Assembly: GCA_002327725.1 (NCBI GenBank) | Contig: DCXP01000006.1 | Span: forward strand, 19,697 to 83,696 | Source of the DNA: Proteobacteria bacterium UBA2133 | GTDB taxonomy: Bacteria; Pseudomonadota; Gammaproteobacteria; Arenicellales; UBA868 | Reading direction: 5' to 3' | DNA length: 64,000 bases | Shown: positions 1 through 8,488 of the stretch, one piece after another | How positions within the stretch are numbered: position 1 is the stretch's first letter | Layout of the letters: each line of letters starts with the position of its first letter | Notes under the pieces: generated by a model | What the model saw: only the letters and a program-made list of their open reading frames with translations | The model's database searches: none | What the model was told of the DNA's origin: nothing | Position numbers and translations under genes: made by a program

Positions 1-2
1 CC

Positions 3-740
3 GAGGTCATCCAGGATGTCGTGGCGCTCGGGCGGGCGGCCCGCGAAGCCAGTCAGGTGCGCGTCCGCCAGCCGCTTGCCCGGCTGCTCGTCAGAGTGCC
101 CACCGGCGAGGCGCGTCAGGCCGTGCGGGATCATGAACAACAGGTTCTGGAGGAACTCAACGTCAAATTGCTTGAGTTCATCGCCGCTGATGCCGAGCTG
201 GTGACTTACCGGATCAAACCCAACCTGCCGCGCCTCGGCAAACGTTATGGCAAGCGCATTCCGGCCATCCGGCAGGCACTGGCCGAGGCGGACGGCGCCT
301 CCATTGCCGTGGCCTGCGCCAATGGTGAGGAAGTCACGCTCAAGATTGATGGACAAAGCATCGCCTTTGAAGCCGAGGATCTGCTGGTAGAAACCGAGTC
401 AGCCGAGGGCTATGCCTGCGCTGAATCGGGGGGCCAGCTGGTCGCGCTGGACACTACCCTGAACGACGCATTGCTTCGTGAAGGTATCGCCCGGGAGATT
501 GTGCGATCCGTGCAGGACGGCAGGAAGCAGGCGGAACTTGAGGTTTCCGACCGGATCCGGCTGCACGTCAATGGAACACCGCTGGTCACTCAAGCCATCG
601 ATGAGTACCGGGACTGGATCATGAATGAAACGCTGACCGCAAACTGGTCAGAGACCTCCTTCAGTACCGGGTTTTCCCTCGAACGCGATCTCGACGACCA
701 TCAGTGGCAGATTGCTCTGGAAAAAACGGACCCGCAATGA
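3..740 (+). CDS. ileS: Isoleucyl-tRNA synthetase, type 2 (3' end only)
   Basis: The window opens inside this gene, in frame from base 3; about 245 C-terminal residues are visible. They are the helical anticodon-binding and C-terminal region of the eukaryote-like (type 2) IleRS: 'RVRQPLARLL' near the start, 'IKPNLPRLGKRYGKRIP', then 'ALDTTL' and 'LREGIAREIVR' followed by 'LEVSDRI'. The enzyme charges tRNA-Ile in the cytoplasm. The catalytic HIGH and KMSKS motifs lie outside the window. A type-1 IleRS would end in a short zinc-binding Cys cluster, which is absent here. The gene ends about 160 bp before metK. Confidence 0.9.
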   Translation, partial: EVIQDVVALGRAAREASQVRVRQPLARLLVRVPTGEARQAVRDHEQQVLEELNVKLLEFIAADAELVTYRIKPNLPRLGKRYGKRIPAIRQALAEADGASIAVACANGEEVTLKIDGQSIAFEAEDLLVETESAEGYACAESGGQLVALDTTLNDALLREGIAREIVRSVQDGRKQAELEVSDRIRLHVNGTPLVTQAIDEYRDWIMNETLTANWSETSFSTGFSLERDLDDHQWQIALEKTDPQ

Positions 741-849
741 GGCTGATGCCGACGACGATCCCGCCCAATATTGGGCGCTGGCCCCAACCTGGCCAACCCG
801 ACTCCCATCACCGGCGAATCCCTGCGCAATAAACGCGTAAGCGGTCTGC

Positions 850-855
850 TAGAAT
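850..855 (+). promoter_or_regulatory. Possible -10 element for metK
   Basis: TAGAAT lies about 48 bp before the metK start, in the 162-bp gap after ileS. No convincing -35 box sits at the right distance, so this is only a candidate promoter. Confidence 0.28.
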
Positions 856-902
856 CCCGCCGTTTCGTTACAACATGCTTGAAGTATCACGGAGGAGAAG
901 CG

Positions 903-2072
903 ATGGCTAGCAGTTTTCTTTTCACCTCAGAGTCTGTATCCGAGGGTCATCCGGACAAGATGGCAGACCAGATCTCGGATGCGGTGCTGGATGCGATGCT
1001 TGCCCAGGATTCCTCGTCACGGGTCGCCTGTGAAACGCTGGTCAACACCGGGCTCGCCGTGATTGCAGGAGAAGTCACCAGCAATGCCGAGGTGGATCTG
1101 GCACAGACCGTCCGCGACACCATCAAGGATATTGGCTACACCTCCTCCGAGATGGGTTTTGATTATTCCAGCTGTGCGGTGATGGTCACCCTCGATAAGC
1201 AGTCTGCTGATATCGCCCAGGGTGTCAACGAAGGAGAGGGCCTGGACCGTGATCAGGGCGCAGGTGACCAGGGGCTGATGTTTGGCTACGCCTGCAATGA
1301 AACCGATGTCCTGATGCCGTTCCCGATCACCTATTCACACCGCCTGGTCAAACGCCAGGCCGAGGTTCGCAAAAACGGCGGACTTCCCTGGTTACGGCCC
1401 GACGCCAAAAGTCAGGTCTCGGTGCGCTACGAGGATGGTAAACCGGTCTCGATCGATACCGTGGTCCTGTCGACACAACACAGTGAGGACGTCGATCATG
1501 CGACTTTAAGCGAGGCCGTGATTGAGGAAATCATCAAACCGGTGCTCCCCGAACAAATGCTCACAGCGGACACCCGCTTTCTGGTCAATCCGACGGGCCG
1601 ATTTGTGATCGGCGGACCCCATGGCGACTGCGGACTGACCGGCCGCAAGATCATTGTGGATACCTACGGCGGTTCAGCACACCACGGTGGCGGGGCTTTC
1701 TCTGGAAAGGATCCCAGCAAAGTCGACCGCTCGGCAGCGTACGCCATGCGTTACGTCGCCAAAAACGTCGTCGCTGCGGGCCTCGCTGAGCAATGCGAAG
1801 CGCAGGTGGCCTACGCGATCGGGGTCGCAGAACCGGTCTCACTGATGGTGAATACCAACGGTACCGCCACCATCGCCGAAGGCCAGATCGAGGCGCTGAT
1901 CCGGGAACACTTTGACCTGCGACCCAAAGGCATCATCGAAGACCTGGATCTGCTGCGGCCGATCTATCGACCCACCGCCGCGTACGGTCACTTCGGCCGC
2001 GGTGAAGACGGCTTCCCCTGGGAACGTACCGATAAAGCGGCTGCGCTGCGGGAGGCGGCTGGCCTTAAGTGA
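903..2072 (+). CDS. metK: S-adenosylmethionine synthetase
   Basis: Makes S-adenosylmethionine from methionine and ATP in the cytoplasm, feeding all methylation reactions. The protein is 389 aa, the normal family length. The N-terminal ATP-binding 'EGHPDK' motif is at residues 14-19, 'GAGDQG' near 119 and the glycine-rich loop '[10 protein letters not shown]' near 262. An upstream in-frame ATG at 771 would add 44 non-conserved residues. The start at 903 has a GGAGGAG ribosome site 6-12 bases upstream and begins with the conserved '[15 protein letters not shown]'. It lies just upstream of ahcY, so synthesis of SAM and disposal of its product SAH are encoded side by side. Confidence 0.97.
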   Translation: MASSFLFTSESVSEGHPDKMADQISDAVLDAMLAQDSSSRVACETLVNTGLAVIAGEVTSNAEVDLAQTVRDTIKDIGYTSSEMGFDYSSCAVMVTLDKQSADIAQGVNEGEGLDRDQGAGDQGLMFGYACNETDVLMPFPITYSHRLVKRQAEVRKNGGLPWLRPDAKSQVSVRYEDGKPVSIDTVVLSTQHSEDVDHATLSEAVIEEIIKPVLPEQMLTADTRFLVNPTGRFVIGGPHGDCGLTGRKIIVDTYGGSAHHGGGAFSGKDPSKVDRSAAYAMRYVAKNVVAAGLAEQCEAQVAYAIGVAEPVSLMVNTNGTATIAEGQIEALIREHFDLRPKGIIEDLDLLRPIYRPTAAYGHFGRGEDGFPWERTDKAAALREAAGLK

Positions 2073-2155
2073 GGGCGGACGCGGTAAAATTGCCGTGAAT
2101 TCCCCTTAAGCCAGGGTTTTACACTTCGATCCCCAACTGATTACCTTTAGACGTC

Positions 2156-2231
2156 GCCGAGGAGCGTTGCAACGGGCGCCCGCCCGCCAGGCTCGGCTTT
2201 AATGGCGTCTGCCCTTGATCAACGGCGCTCA
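2156..2231 (+). promoter_or_regulatory. S-adenosylhomocysteine (SAH) riboswitch
   Basis: All core elements of the ahcY-type SAH riboswitch can be drawn. P1 pairs GCCGAG (2156-2161) with CTCGGC (2192-2197). P2 pairs CGGGC (2173-2177) with GCCCG (2182-2186). The pseudoknot pairs GAGCG (2162-2166) with CGCTC (2226-2230). The conserved 3' segment AACGGCGCTCA is at 2221-2231. It lies 20 bases before the ahcY start, with TACACT (2120-2125) a plausible -10 upstream. Family knowledge: SAH binding turns expression on, so ahcY is made when SAH accumulates. Base-pairing was read by eye. Confidence 0.93.
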
Positions 2232-2251
2232 GTGAACATGGAGACTACCCC

Positions 2252-3670
2252 ATGAGCGCTGTGATACAGCCCCAGTCCGATCAGGACTTCGTGGTTGCCG
2301 ACCTCTTGCTCGCAGAGTTCGGCCGCAAAGAGATCGCCATTGCCGAGACCGAGATGCCCGGCCTGATGGCCCTGCGGGAGAAGTACGGCCCCAGCCAGCC
2401 CCTCAAAGGCGCGCGCGTCGCCGGCAGCCTGCACATGACCATCCAGACGGCGGTCCTGATCGAGACCCTCCACGCCCTCGGCGCCGACGTCCGCTGGGCC
2501 TCGTGCAACATCTTTTCGACCCAGGACCATGCCGCCGCCGCCATTGCGGCAGGAGGCACGCCGGTATTCGCCTACAAGGGGGAGACCCTGGCCGACTACT
2601 GGGCCTATACCCACCGCATCTTCGAGTGGAGCGACGGTGGTACACCCAACATGATTCTCGACGACGGTGGAGATGCGACACTGCTGGTCAATCTCGGCGC
2701 CAAGGCCGAGCAGGATCCTTCTTTGCTGGACAACCCCGGCAGTGAAGAAGAGGTCGCGCTATTCGATGCGATCCGCGAGCGGCTCAAGACCCAGCCCGGG
2801 TGGTACTCGAATATCCAAACGAATATTCTCGGTGTGACAGAGGAAACGACAACCGGGGTCAAGCGTCTCTACCAGATGCAAAAAGACGGCGAGTTGTTGT
2901 TCCCCGCTATCAACGTCAACGACTCGGCGACCAAATCCAAATTTGACAACCTTTACGGCTGCCGGGAATCTCTGGTCGACAGCATCAAGCGTGCGACCGA
3001 CGTGATGGTCGCGGGAAAACTCGCGGTGGTGCTTGGTTATGGTGACGTCGGCAAGGGCTCCGCACAGTCTCTACGCGGCCTCGGCGCGACCGTCTGGATC
3101 ACCGAGATTGATCCCATCTGCGCCCTGCAGGCCGCCATGGAAGGATACCGGGTGGTCACCATGGACCAAGCCGCCAGCCAGGCGGACATTTTTGTTACCG
3201 CGACGGGCAATTACCAGGTGATTACGCATGAACACATGTCGCAGATGAAGGATCAGGCGATCGTCTGCAACATCGGTCACTTTGACAATGAGATCGACTG
3301 CGCCTCACTTGAACGTTACGAGTGGGAGAACATCAAGCCGCAGGTCGACCACGTGATCTTCCCGGACGGTAAGCGCATCATCCTGCTGGCACAGGGCCGG
3401 CTCGTGAATCTGGGCTGTGCGACCGGCCATCCCAGTTTCGTCATGTCTAATTCATTTACCAACCAGACGCTGGCGCAGATTGAGCTGTTCCAGAAGCGCG
3501 ACCAGTACGACAACAAGGTCTACATCCTGCCCAAGCACCTCGATGAAATGGTGGCACGGCTTCATCTTGACAAAATCGGTGCCAAACTGACAGAGCTTAC
3601 TGATGAACAGGCTGCATACATCGGGGTTGCAACGGATGGCCCCTACAAAGCCGACCACTACCGCTACTGA
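2252..3670 (+). CDS. ahcY: Adenosylhomocysteinase (SAH hydrolase)
   Basis: Hydrolyses S-adenosylhomocysteine to adenosine and homocysteine in the cytoplasm, relieving product inhibition of methyltransferases. The protein is 472 aa. The substrate region has '[15 protein letters not shown]' and '[14 protein letters not shown]'. The NAD-binding Rossmann motif '[10 protein letters not shown]' is near residue 262, and the C-terminus ends in the typical 'PYKADHYRY'. ATG at 2252 follows GGAG at 2240-2243. The SAH riboswitch directly upstream should control it independently of metK. A strong hairpin terminator follows the stop codon. Confidence 0.98.
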   Translation: MSAVIQPQSDQDFVVADLLLAEFGRKEIAIAETEMPGLMALREKYGPSQPLKGARVAGSLHMTIQTAVLIETLHALGADVRWASCNIFSTQDHAAAAIAAGGTPVFAYKGETLADYWAYTHRIFEWSDGGTPNMILDDGGDATLLVNLGAKAEQDPSLLDNPGSEEEVALFDAIRERLKTQPGWYSNIQTNILGVTEETTTGVKRLYQMQKDGELLFPAINVNDSATKSKFDNLYGCRESLVDSIKRATDVMVAGKLAVVLGYGDVGKGSAQSLRGLGATVWITEIDPICALQAAMEGYRVVTMDQAASQADIFVTATGNYQVITHEHMSQMKDQAIVCNIGHFDNEIDCASLERYEWENIKPQVDHVIFPDGKRIILLAQGRLVNLGCATGHPSFVMSNSFTNQTLAQIELFQKRDQYDNKVYILPKHLDEMVARLHLDKIGAKLTELTDEQAAYIGVATDGPYKADHYRY

Positions 3671-3685
3671 GGAGGCAGGCCATCC

Positions 3686-3719
3686 AAAAAAATGCCCCCG
3701 ATATCCGGGGGCATTTTTC
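3686..3719 (+). terminator. Rho-independent terminator after ahcY, probably bidirectional
   Basis: A-run, then TGCCCCCG / CGGGGGCA stem with an ATAT-type loop, followed by a T-run. The symmetric A and T tracts let it also serve the convergent DUF465 gene at 3737-3949. Confidence 0.93.
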
Positions 3720-3736
3720 TGTAGCCTGTCGATAAA

Positions 3737-3949
3737 CTAGGCGGTGATGTCTGGAACCAGCCGGCTTTCGAGGTGGCTGATACTGTCTTTGAGAAACAGT
3801 TTGCGTTTTTTCAGTCTTTGCACCTGCAGATCGTCGATCAGCGGATCTTCGGCGATGCTTTGGAGTTCTTCGTCTAAGGCGCGGTGCTCTGATCTGAGCT
3901 TTTCTATTTTTGCGCTGAGGTCATGTTCACTCTGTTGCACTTCGGTCAT
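3737..3949 (-). CDS. DUF465 / YdcH-type small protein
   Basis: A 70-residue, highly charged helical protein. It starts 'MTEVQQSEHDLSAKIEKL', has the typical 'EHRALDEELQ' and 'PLIDDLQVQRLKKRKLFLKD' stretches of the DUF465 (YdcH) family and is predicted to be one coiled coil. Family members are common in proteobacteria and have no settled function. It is convergent with ahcY and shares its terminator. The region upstream of its start (3950 onward) should carry its promoter, but I see no clear boxes. Confidence 0.8.
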   Translation of the reverse strand: MTEVQQSEHDLSAKIEKLRSEHRALDEELQSIAEDPLIDDLQVQRLKKRKLFLKDSISHLESRLVPDITA

Positions 3950-4235
3950 ATTAGGTCTGTCTCCCTCACGTACTGACTGTTGGTGAGTTATCCCACACGC
4001 AGCGAGACCGCAGACGAAACGGCGACCTCGACGCGGTCACCGCTTGCGACCTCACCGCGCTTGGTCAATCCTACTCCTTTCGCGCAGACATTTCACCACC
4101 GGATCAGCAAATCTCTCCCTCGATCTCTGTCCTTCGTCTGGGATAAAATTCTGGCTCAAAATGAAATAGTTACACTGAGATACTCGGGCGCCTTGTCCGG
4201 TCTACGCCCCAAACTCAACCACACCGAAATCTTCA
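3950..4235. other. Intergenic region with a possible gene remnant
   Basis: These 286 bases separate two divergent genes. No RNA gene or good promoter is evident. On the minus strand a 35-codon open stretch (3988-4092, bounded upstream by TGA and ending in TAA) reads 'AKGVGLTKRGEVASGDRVEV' and onward, which loosely resembles the C-terminal end of fumarylacetoacetate-hydrolase family proteins. This is a weak resemblance and could be chance. Confidence 0.3.
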
Positions 4236-4424
4236 ATGGATCCGCTCGCGACCTGGGAAAAAATACTGCTCGGCGTCCTCGCGCTGCTGGTCATTCTGTG
4301 GTTTTTCCCGGGTATCAAAACGCTGATGAAGGAATCCAGCGATTCGCCGAGCGACTGGCCGGCGGTCCTGTTGCCGCTGCTGGCCGTTGCGGCCTTCGTG
4401 GTCCTGCTGATTAGCATCATCTGA
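4236..4424 (+). CDS. Small two-helix membrane protein upstream of pepN
   Basis: A 62-residue protein with two hydrophobic stretches (about residues 10-26, 'ILLGVLALLVILWFF', and 43-62, 'AVLLPLLAVAAFVVLLISII') separated by a short polar loop with several serines, so probably an inner-membrane hairpin. Its TGA stop overlaps the ATG of pepN (the shared A is at 4424), which implies translational coupling. I do not recognise the family. Coding status rests on the clean membrane pattern and the overlap. Confidence 0.72.
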   Translation: MDPLATWEKILLGVLALLVILWFFPGIKTLMKESSDSPSDWPAVLLPLLAVAAFVVLLISII

Positions 4425-7054
4425 TGGCGGCGCGACAAAAGAGCGCTCAACGCGTTTACTTGAGGGACTACGCGCCGCCCGACTACCGGATTCCCGGCAT
4501 TCAACTGCAGGTTGACCTCGACCGGGAACGAACGCGGGTCCGGTCCTGCCTTGCGGTTGAACGGTCCGGCGACCACCAGCGACCACTGGTCCTGCATGGT
4601 GAAAAGTTAGACCTGATCAGTGTCAAGATCAACGGTGAAACGCTCGATCCTGCAAAGTGGCACCGCGATGAAACCACACTCACACTGAATCTGCGCGAAC
4701 CTACGACGACACTTCAGATCGAGACCGAGATAAACCCCGCAGCCAATTCAGAACTCAATGGCCTGTACGCCTCCGCCGATACGCTGTGTACCCAGTGTGA
4801 GCCGGAGGGCTTTCGACGTATCACCTATTTTCTGGATCGCCCTGACGTATTGTCCGTTTACCGCGTCACGCTCCGTGCGCTGAAGGCGCAATACCCGGTG
4901 CTCCTAGCCAATGGCAATCAGGTGGAAGGCGGCGATGACGGAATACACCACTACGCCATATGGGATGATCCCCACCCCAAGCCCTGCTATCTCTTTGCCC
5001 TGGTCGCCGGGCCGCTGCAGTTTATCGAGGGCCGCTTCAGCACGTGCTCCGGGCGTGAGGTGCTGTTACGGATCTACGCGCGTTCGCGGGACATTCCACA
5101 ATGTGATTACGCGCTGGCTGCACTTCGCGAGGCGATGATCTGGGATGAGAAGGTGTACGGCTGTGAATATGATCTTGGCCAGTACAACATTGTGGCGGTC
5201 GAGGACTTCAACATGGGCGCCATGGAGAACAAGGGGCTCAATATCTTCAACACCCGCTATGTCCTCGCGCAGCCGGCGACCGCGACTGACCACGACTATC
5301 GCGCTGTTCGGGATGTTATCGGTCATGAGTACCTGCATAACTGGTCCGGTAACCGCGTGACCCTGCGCGACTGGTTCCAGCTCAGCCTCAAGGAGGGCTT
5401 CACGGTATTCCGCGAGCAGCAGTTCAGTGCCGACCATGGCTCTGCCGGCGTCAAGCGGATTGAGGATGCCAATCTCGTGCGCACACAGCAGTTTCGTGAA
5501 GACATGGGGCCCATGGCCCATCCGGTCCGGCCCGAATCTTTTGTTGAGATCAACAATTTCTACACCCTGACCGTCTACATCAAAGGAGCCGAGCTGGTCC
5601 GTATACTCAGCCTGCTGGTCGGCGCCGAGGGATTCCTTCGGGGCTGCAGGCATTACTTTGAGCACTATGATGGCGAGGCGGTCACCACCGATAATTTTGT
5701 TGGCGCCATGGAGGCTGCCTGCGGCGTCGACCTCTCCCAGTTTCGCCGCTGGTATCAGCAGGCCGGCACTCCACGGATTGAGGTTTCTGGCAGTTTTGAT
5801 CCTGACCGGTGCCGCTATTGCCTGCGCATCGCCCAGAATAATCCCGACTCGGCAGGAGAACACCAGCCTCCCCTGCAGATGCCCATCATCGTGGCGTTTT
5901 TTGACGCCCAGGGAAAAGCGCTCGATGCCCGATCCGGGGGTAATGCGCGCAAACAGCATGAGCACACGCTGGTACTGACAGACGCCGTTCAGGAATTTAC
6001 CTTCACGGGTCTCGCAAGCCGGCCGATACCTTCTCTGCTGCGCGGCTTTTCTGCTCCCGTCATGGTCCAGACTGAACTCAGTGATCAGGATCTGGTGGTG
6101 CTTGCCGGCCATGATGACGATCCCTTCTGCCGCTGGGACGCGGGCCAGACACTTGCCCGCAAAGAAATGCTTCGGTGGCTCAACGACCCCTCGGTCGGTG
6201 TACTGGATGAGCAGTTTGCACAATCCTTCGGCAAGACGCTGTGCGCAGATCTGCCCGACCGTGCCTTCCAGGCGCTCGCCCTGAGGCTTCCCGAAGAGAA
6301 CTACCTCGGCGAGTTTGTCGATGTTATCGATCCCGAGGGTATCCACCTATCCAGATGGTCCGTGATGCAAGCGTTGGCGAGGCGCTACACCGAGGTACTT
6401 CTTGAACGCTACCACGCGCTTGAAGCAAAAATGCCTTACCAGCGCGATTCGGCGAGCGCGGCAGCACGCGAGTTGCGCAATACCTGCCTTGGCTACCTGA
6501 TGACACTGGAATCGGAGGAGATCACCGCGCTCGCGCTCAAACAGTTGAAAACCGCTGACAATATGACCGACGCGCTCGCCGCCCTGGCGCCGTTGGCCAA
6601 TCAGACCCTTTCTGGCCGCGACCAGGCGCTCTCGTTTTTCGAGGACCGTTGGAGCGAATTCCCCCTGGTAATGGATAAATGGCTGCGGGTCCAGGCGGTG
6701 TCACGGTGCGGGGACACGCTCGCACGGGTCCGGAAACTGACGCGCCACTCTTGCTATCAGCAGGACAATCCCAACAAGATTCATGCCCTGATCGGGGCAC
6801 TGGCACATGCCAACCCGCTGCGCTTCCATGAGCCAGACGGCAGCGGATATCAACTGGTCGCCGAACAACTGCTCGCAACGGATCCCAAGAATCCCCAGGT
6901 CGCGGCCCGGCTGGCCTCGGCCTTCAATCTATGGAGACGTTACGAGCCGGGGCGTCGTGAGCGCATGCATGAGGTGCTGCAAAAAATCAGTGGTACAGCA
7001 CATCTGTCCCGCGATGTCGGCGAAATCGTCGAACGCGCCCTTGCCGAGCGCTGA
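4424..7054 (+). CDS. pepN: Aminopeptidase N (M1 zinc peptidase)
   Basis: Removes N-terminal amino acids from peptides in the cytoplasm during peptide turnover. At 876 aa it matches the E. coli PepN class. The substrate-anchoring 'GAMEN' is near residue 263, the zinc motif 'HEYLH' near 300 and the third ligand in 'LKEGFTVF' about 20 residues later. The catalytic Tyr is expected in 'NFYTLTVYIKGAEL'. The C-terminal half is the helical DUF3458-type domain. ATG overlaps the stop of the small membrane gene upstream. The gene ends 9 bases before the convergent ArgO-like gene, with no terminator visible between them. Confidence 0.97.
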   Translation: MAARQKSAQRVYLRDYAPPDYRIPGIQLQVDLDRERTRVRSCLAVERSGDHQRPLVLHGEKLDLISVKINGETLDPAKWHRDETTLTLNLREPTTTLQIETEINPAANSELNGLYASADTLCTQCEPEGFRRITYFLDRPDVLSVYRVTLRALKAQYPVLLANGNQVEGGDDGIHHYAIWDDPHPKPCYLFALVAGPLQFIEGRFSTCSGREVLLRIYARSRDIPQCDYALAALREAMIWDEKVYGCEYDLGQYNIVAVEDFNMGAMENKGLNIFNTRYVLAQPATATDHDYRAVRDVIGHEYLHNWSGNRVTLRDWFQLSLKEGFTVFREQQFSADHGSAGVKRIEDANLVRTQQFREDMGPMAHPVRPESFVEINNFYTLTVYIKGAELVRILSLLVGAEGFLRGCRHYFEHYDGEAVTTDNFVGAMEAACGVDLSQFRRWYQQAGTPRIEVSGSFDPDRCRYCLRIAQNNPDSAGEHQPPLQMPIIVAFFDAQGKALDARSGGNARKQHEHTLVLTDAVQEFTFTGLASRPIPSLLRGFSAPVMVQTELSDQDLVVLAGHDDDPFCRWDAGQTLARKEMLRWLNDPSVGVLDEQFAQSFGKTLCADLPDRAFQALALRLPEENYLGEFVDVIDPEGIHLSRWSVMQALARRYTEVLLERYHALEAKMPYQRDSASAAARELRNTCLGYLMTLESEEITALALKQLKTADNMTDALAALAPLANQTLSGRDQALSFFEDRWSEFPLVMDKWLRVQAVSRCGDTLARVRKLTRHSCYQQDNPNKIHALIGALAHANPLRFHEPDGSGYQLVAEQLLATDPKNPQVAARLASAFNLWRRYEPGRRERMHEVLQKISGTAHLSRDVGEIVERALAER

Positions 7055-7063
7055 TGGCGATCG

Positions 7064-7690
7064 CTAGTTGTGGCTCCAGGCCCAGTGTCCGAGAGAAACC
7101 GCCAGCAGCCCCATCATCAGACCAATCCCAATATCAATCACCCGCCAGGTTTGCGGCCGGGAGATAAAGCGGGACCAGTGGGCCGCCCCAAACCCCAGCC
7201 CGTAAAACCACAGCAGTGATGCCAAAGCCGCACCACAGGCGAACATAATCCGCTCGCCGCCTGCAAAGCGGGCCGCGACGCCGCCCAGCAGCAGCACCGT
7301 ATCGAGATAGACATGGGGGTTGAGAAAGGTCACGGCGAGAGCACTGGTGACCGCCGTGCCCAGGGATTCGGCCCTGTCCCCCGACGCCACCGGCAACAGG
7401 GCCCGTGGTCGAGCTGCCCGGGCGAACGCCCGGAAGGCAAAGAACCATAAAAACAGCGTGCCAGCCCAGGCGACGCCCTGCAGGATCAGTGGGTCGGCCC
7501 GAAACGCCGTCCCCAGGCCACCCGCGCCGACGCTGATGAGCAGAACATCGCCGCCAAAGCACACCGTGCAAACGGCGAAGACATGCTGGCGGGCGAGACC
7601 CTGGCGCAAGACGAAGGCATTCTGCGCACCGATAGCGATGATGAGAGCGCTGCCGAGGGCCAGACCTTCCCACAGCGCCAAAATATTCAC
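7064..7690 (-). CDS. argO: LysE/ArgO-family amino-acid exporter
   Basis: A 208-residue inner-membrane protein with about six hydrophobic segments, likely exporting arginine or lysine. Family features are the N-terminal 'LIIAIGAQNAFVLRQGL', the 'AVTFLNPHVYLDT' segment and the C-terminal 'IDIGIGLMMGLLAVSLG'. I chose the GTG at 7690 because the protein then begins 'NILALWEGLALGSAL' as in relatives, and GGGAG lies about 8 bases upstream. The longer open frame to 7843 would add 51 residues unlike the family and would overlap the divergent VWA gene. Substrate is inferred from family only. Confidence 0.88.
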   Translation of the reverse strand: MNILALWEGLALGSALIIAIGAQNAFVLRQGLARQHVFAVCTVCFGGDVLLISVGAGGLGTAFRADPLILQGVAWAGTLFLWFFAFRAFARAARPRALLPVASGDRAESLGTAVTSALAVTFLNPHVYLDTVLLLGGVAARFAGGERIMFACGAALASLLWFYGLGFGAAHWSRFISRPQTWRVIDIGIGLMMGLLAVSLGHWAWSHN

Positions 7691-7727
7691 CGTCGTGCTC
7701 CCGCGAATGGTCGGGCAACGCAATGAT

Positions 7728-8486
7728 ATGATTGTTCCACGATCTGCTGAATCCTCATCTGCCGTGACTTCATCAAGAAAAAAGGTCTTGCGGCCGTCCA
7801 GCCAGGAAGACGTAAACCGGTTTTTACAACAAGCCCGCAGCACTGCGTTACCCGTACGACGCGATCACTGTGCCCGTCTCGTCTTCGGCATGGACGCGAC
7901 GGCGAGCCGGGAACCGCTGTGGGATCGCGCCTGCCACATTCAGGCACAGATGTTTGAAGCAACCGCGTCGATGGGCGGTCTTGAAATTCAACTGGCCTAC
8001 TACCGCGGCTATGGCGAATTCAAGGCAGCGCCCTGGGCAGCCGAAGCCGGGGTCCTGCAGAAGCGGATGACGTCCATCCGCTGCGCCGCCGGACAGACCC
8101 AAATTGCCCGGCTGCTCAAACATACCCTCGGGCAGGCCCGGACCGCTCAAGGCGCCATCAGCGCACTGGTGTTTGTGGGTGACTGCATGGAGGAAGATCC
8201 CGATCAGTTGGCAAAACTGTCCGGGGAACTGGGCATCCTTGGGGTCCCGGTATTTCTCTTCCAGGACGGCGCTGACCCCACCGCAGCGAAGACATTTTCG
8301 CATATCGCGAGGCTCACCCGGGGGGCGCACTGCCGCTTCGATGGCAGCAGCGCAGCCCAGCTGCGGGATCTGCTCTGCGCCGTCGCGGTATACGCGGCGG
8401 GCGGTCATAAGGCTCTCGTCGATCATGGCAGACGATGCGGCGGCGAAGTGCTGCGCCTGATCAAGCAGCTGGACGCCAGGGACTGA
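7728..8486 (+). CDS. VWA-domain protein paired with a J-domain protein
   Basis: A 252-residue protein whose main part is a von Willebrand A fold. The metal-site motif is 'DATAS' near residue 54, followed by 'WDRACHIQAQMFE', 'LVFVGDCMEE' and 'FSHIARLTRGAHCRFD'. No signal peptide or membrane segment is seen, so it is probably cytoplasmic. Family knowledge: such proteins sit next to a DnaJ-domain membrane protein in many alpha- and gammaproteobacteria, and the role of the pair is not established. ATG at 7728 gives the short N-terminus usual for relatives. The open frame continues upstream to 7320 but would run antisense through argO. Confidence 0.82.
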   Translation: MIVPRSAESSSAVTSSRKKVLRPSSQEDVNRFLQQARSTALPVRRDHCARLVFGMDATASREPLWDRACHIQAQMFEATASMGGLEIQLAYYRGYGEFKAAPWAAEAGVLQKRMTSIRCAAGQTQIARLLKHTLGQARTAQGAISALVFVGDCMEEDPDQLAKLSGELGILGVPVFLFQDGADPTAAKTFSHIARLTRGAHCRFDGSSAAQLRDLLCAVAVYAAGGHKALVDHGRRCGGEVLRLIKQLDARD

Positions 8487-8488
8487 TC

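Noticed and set aside
5066..6346. 426-codon minus-strand open frame inside pepN
   Set aside because: Fully antisense to the aminopeptidase reading frame, a shadow of GC-rich codon usage.
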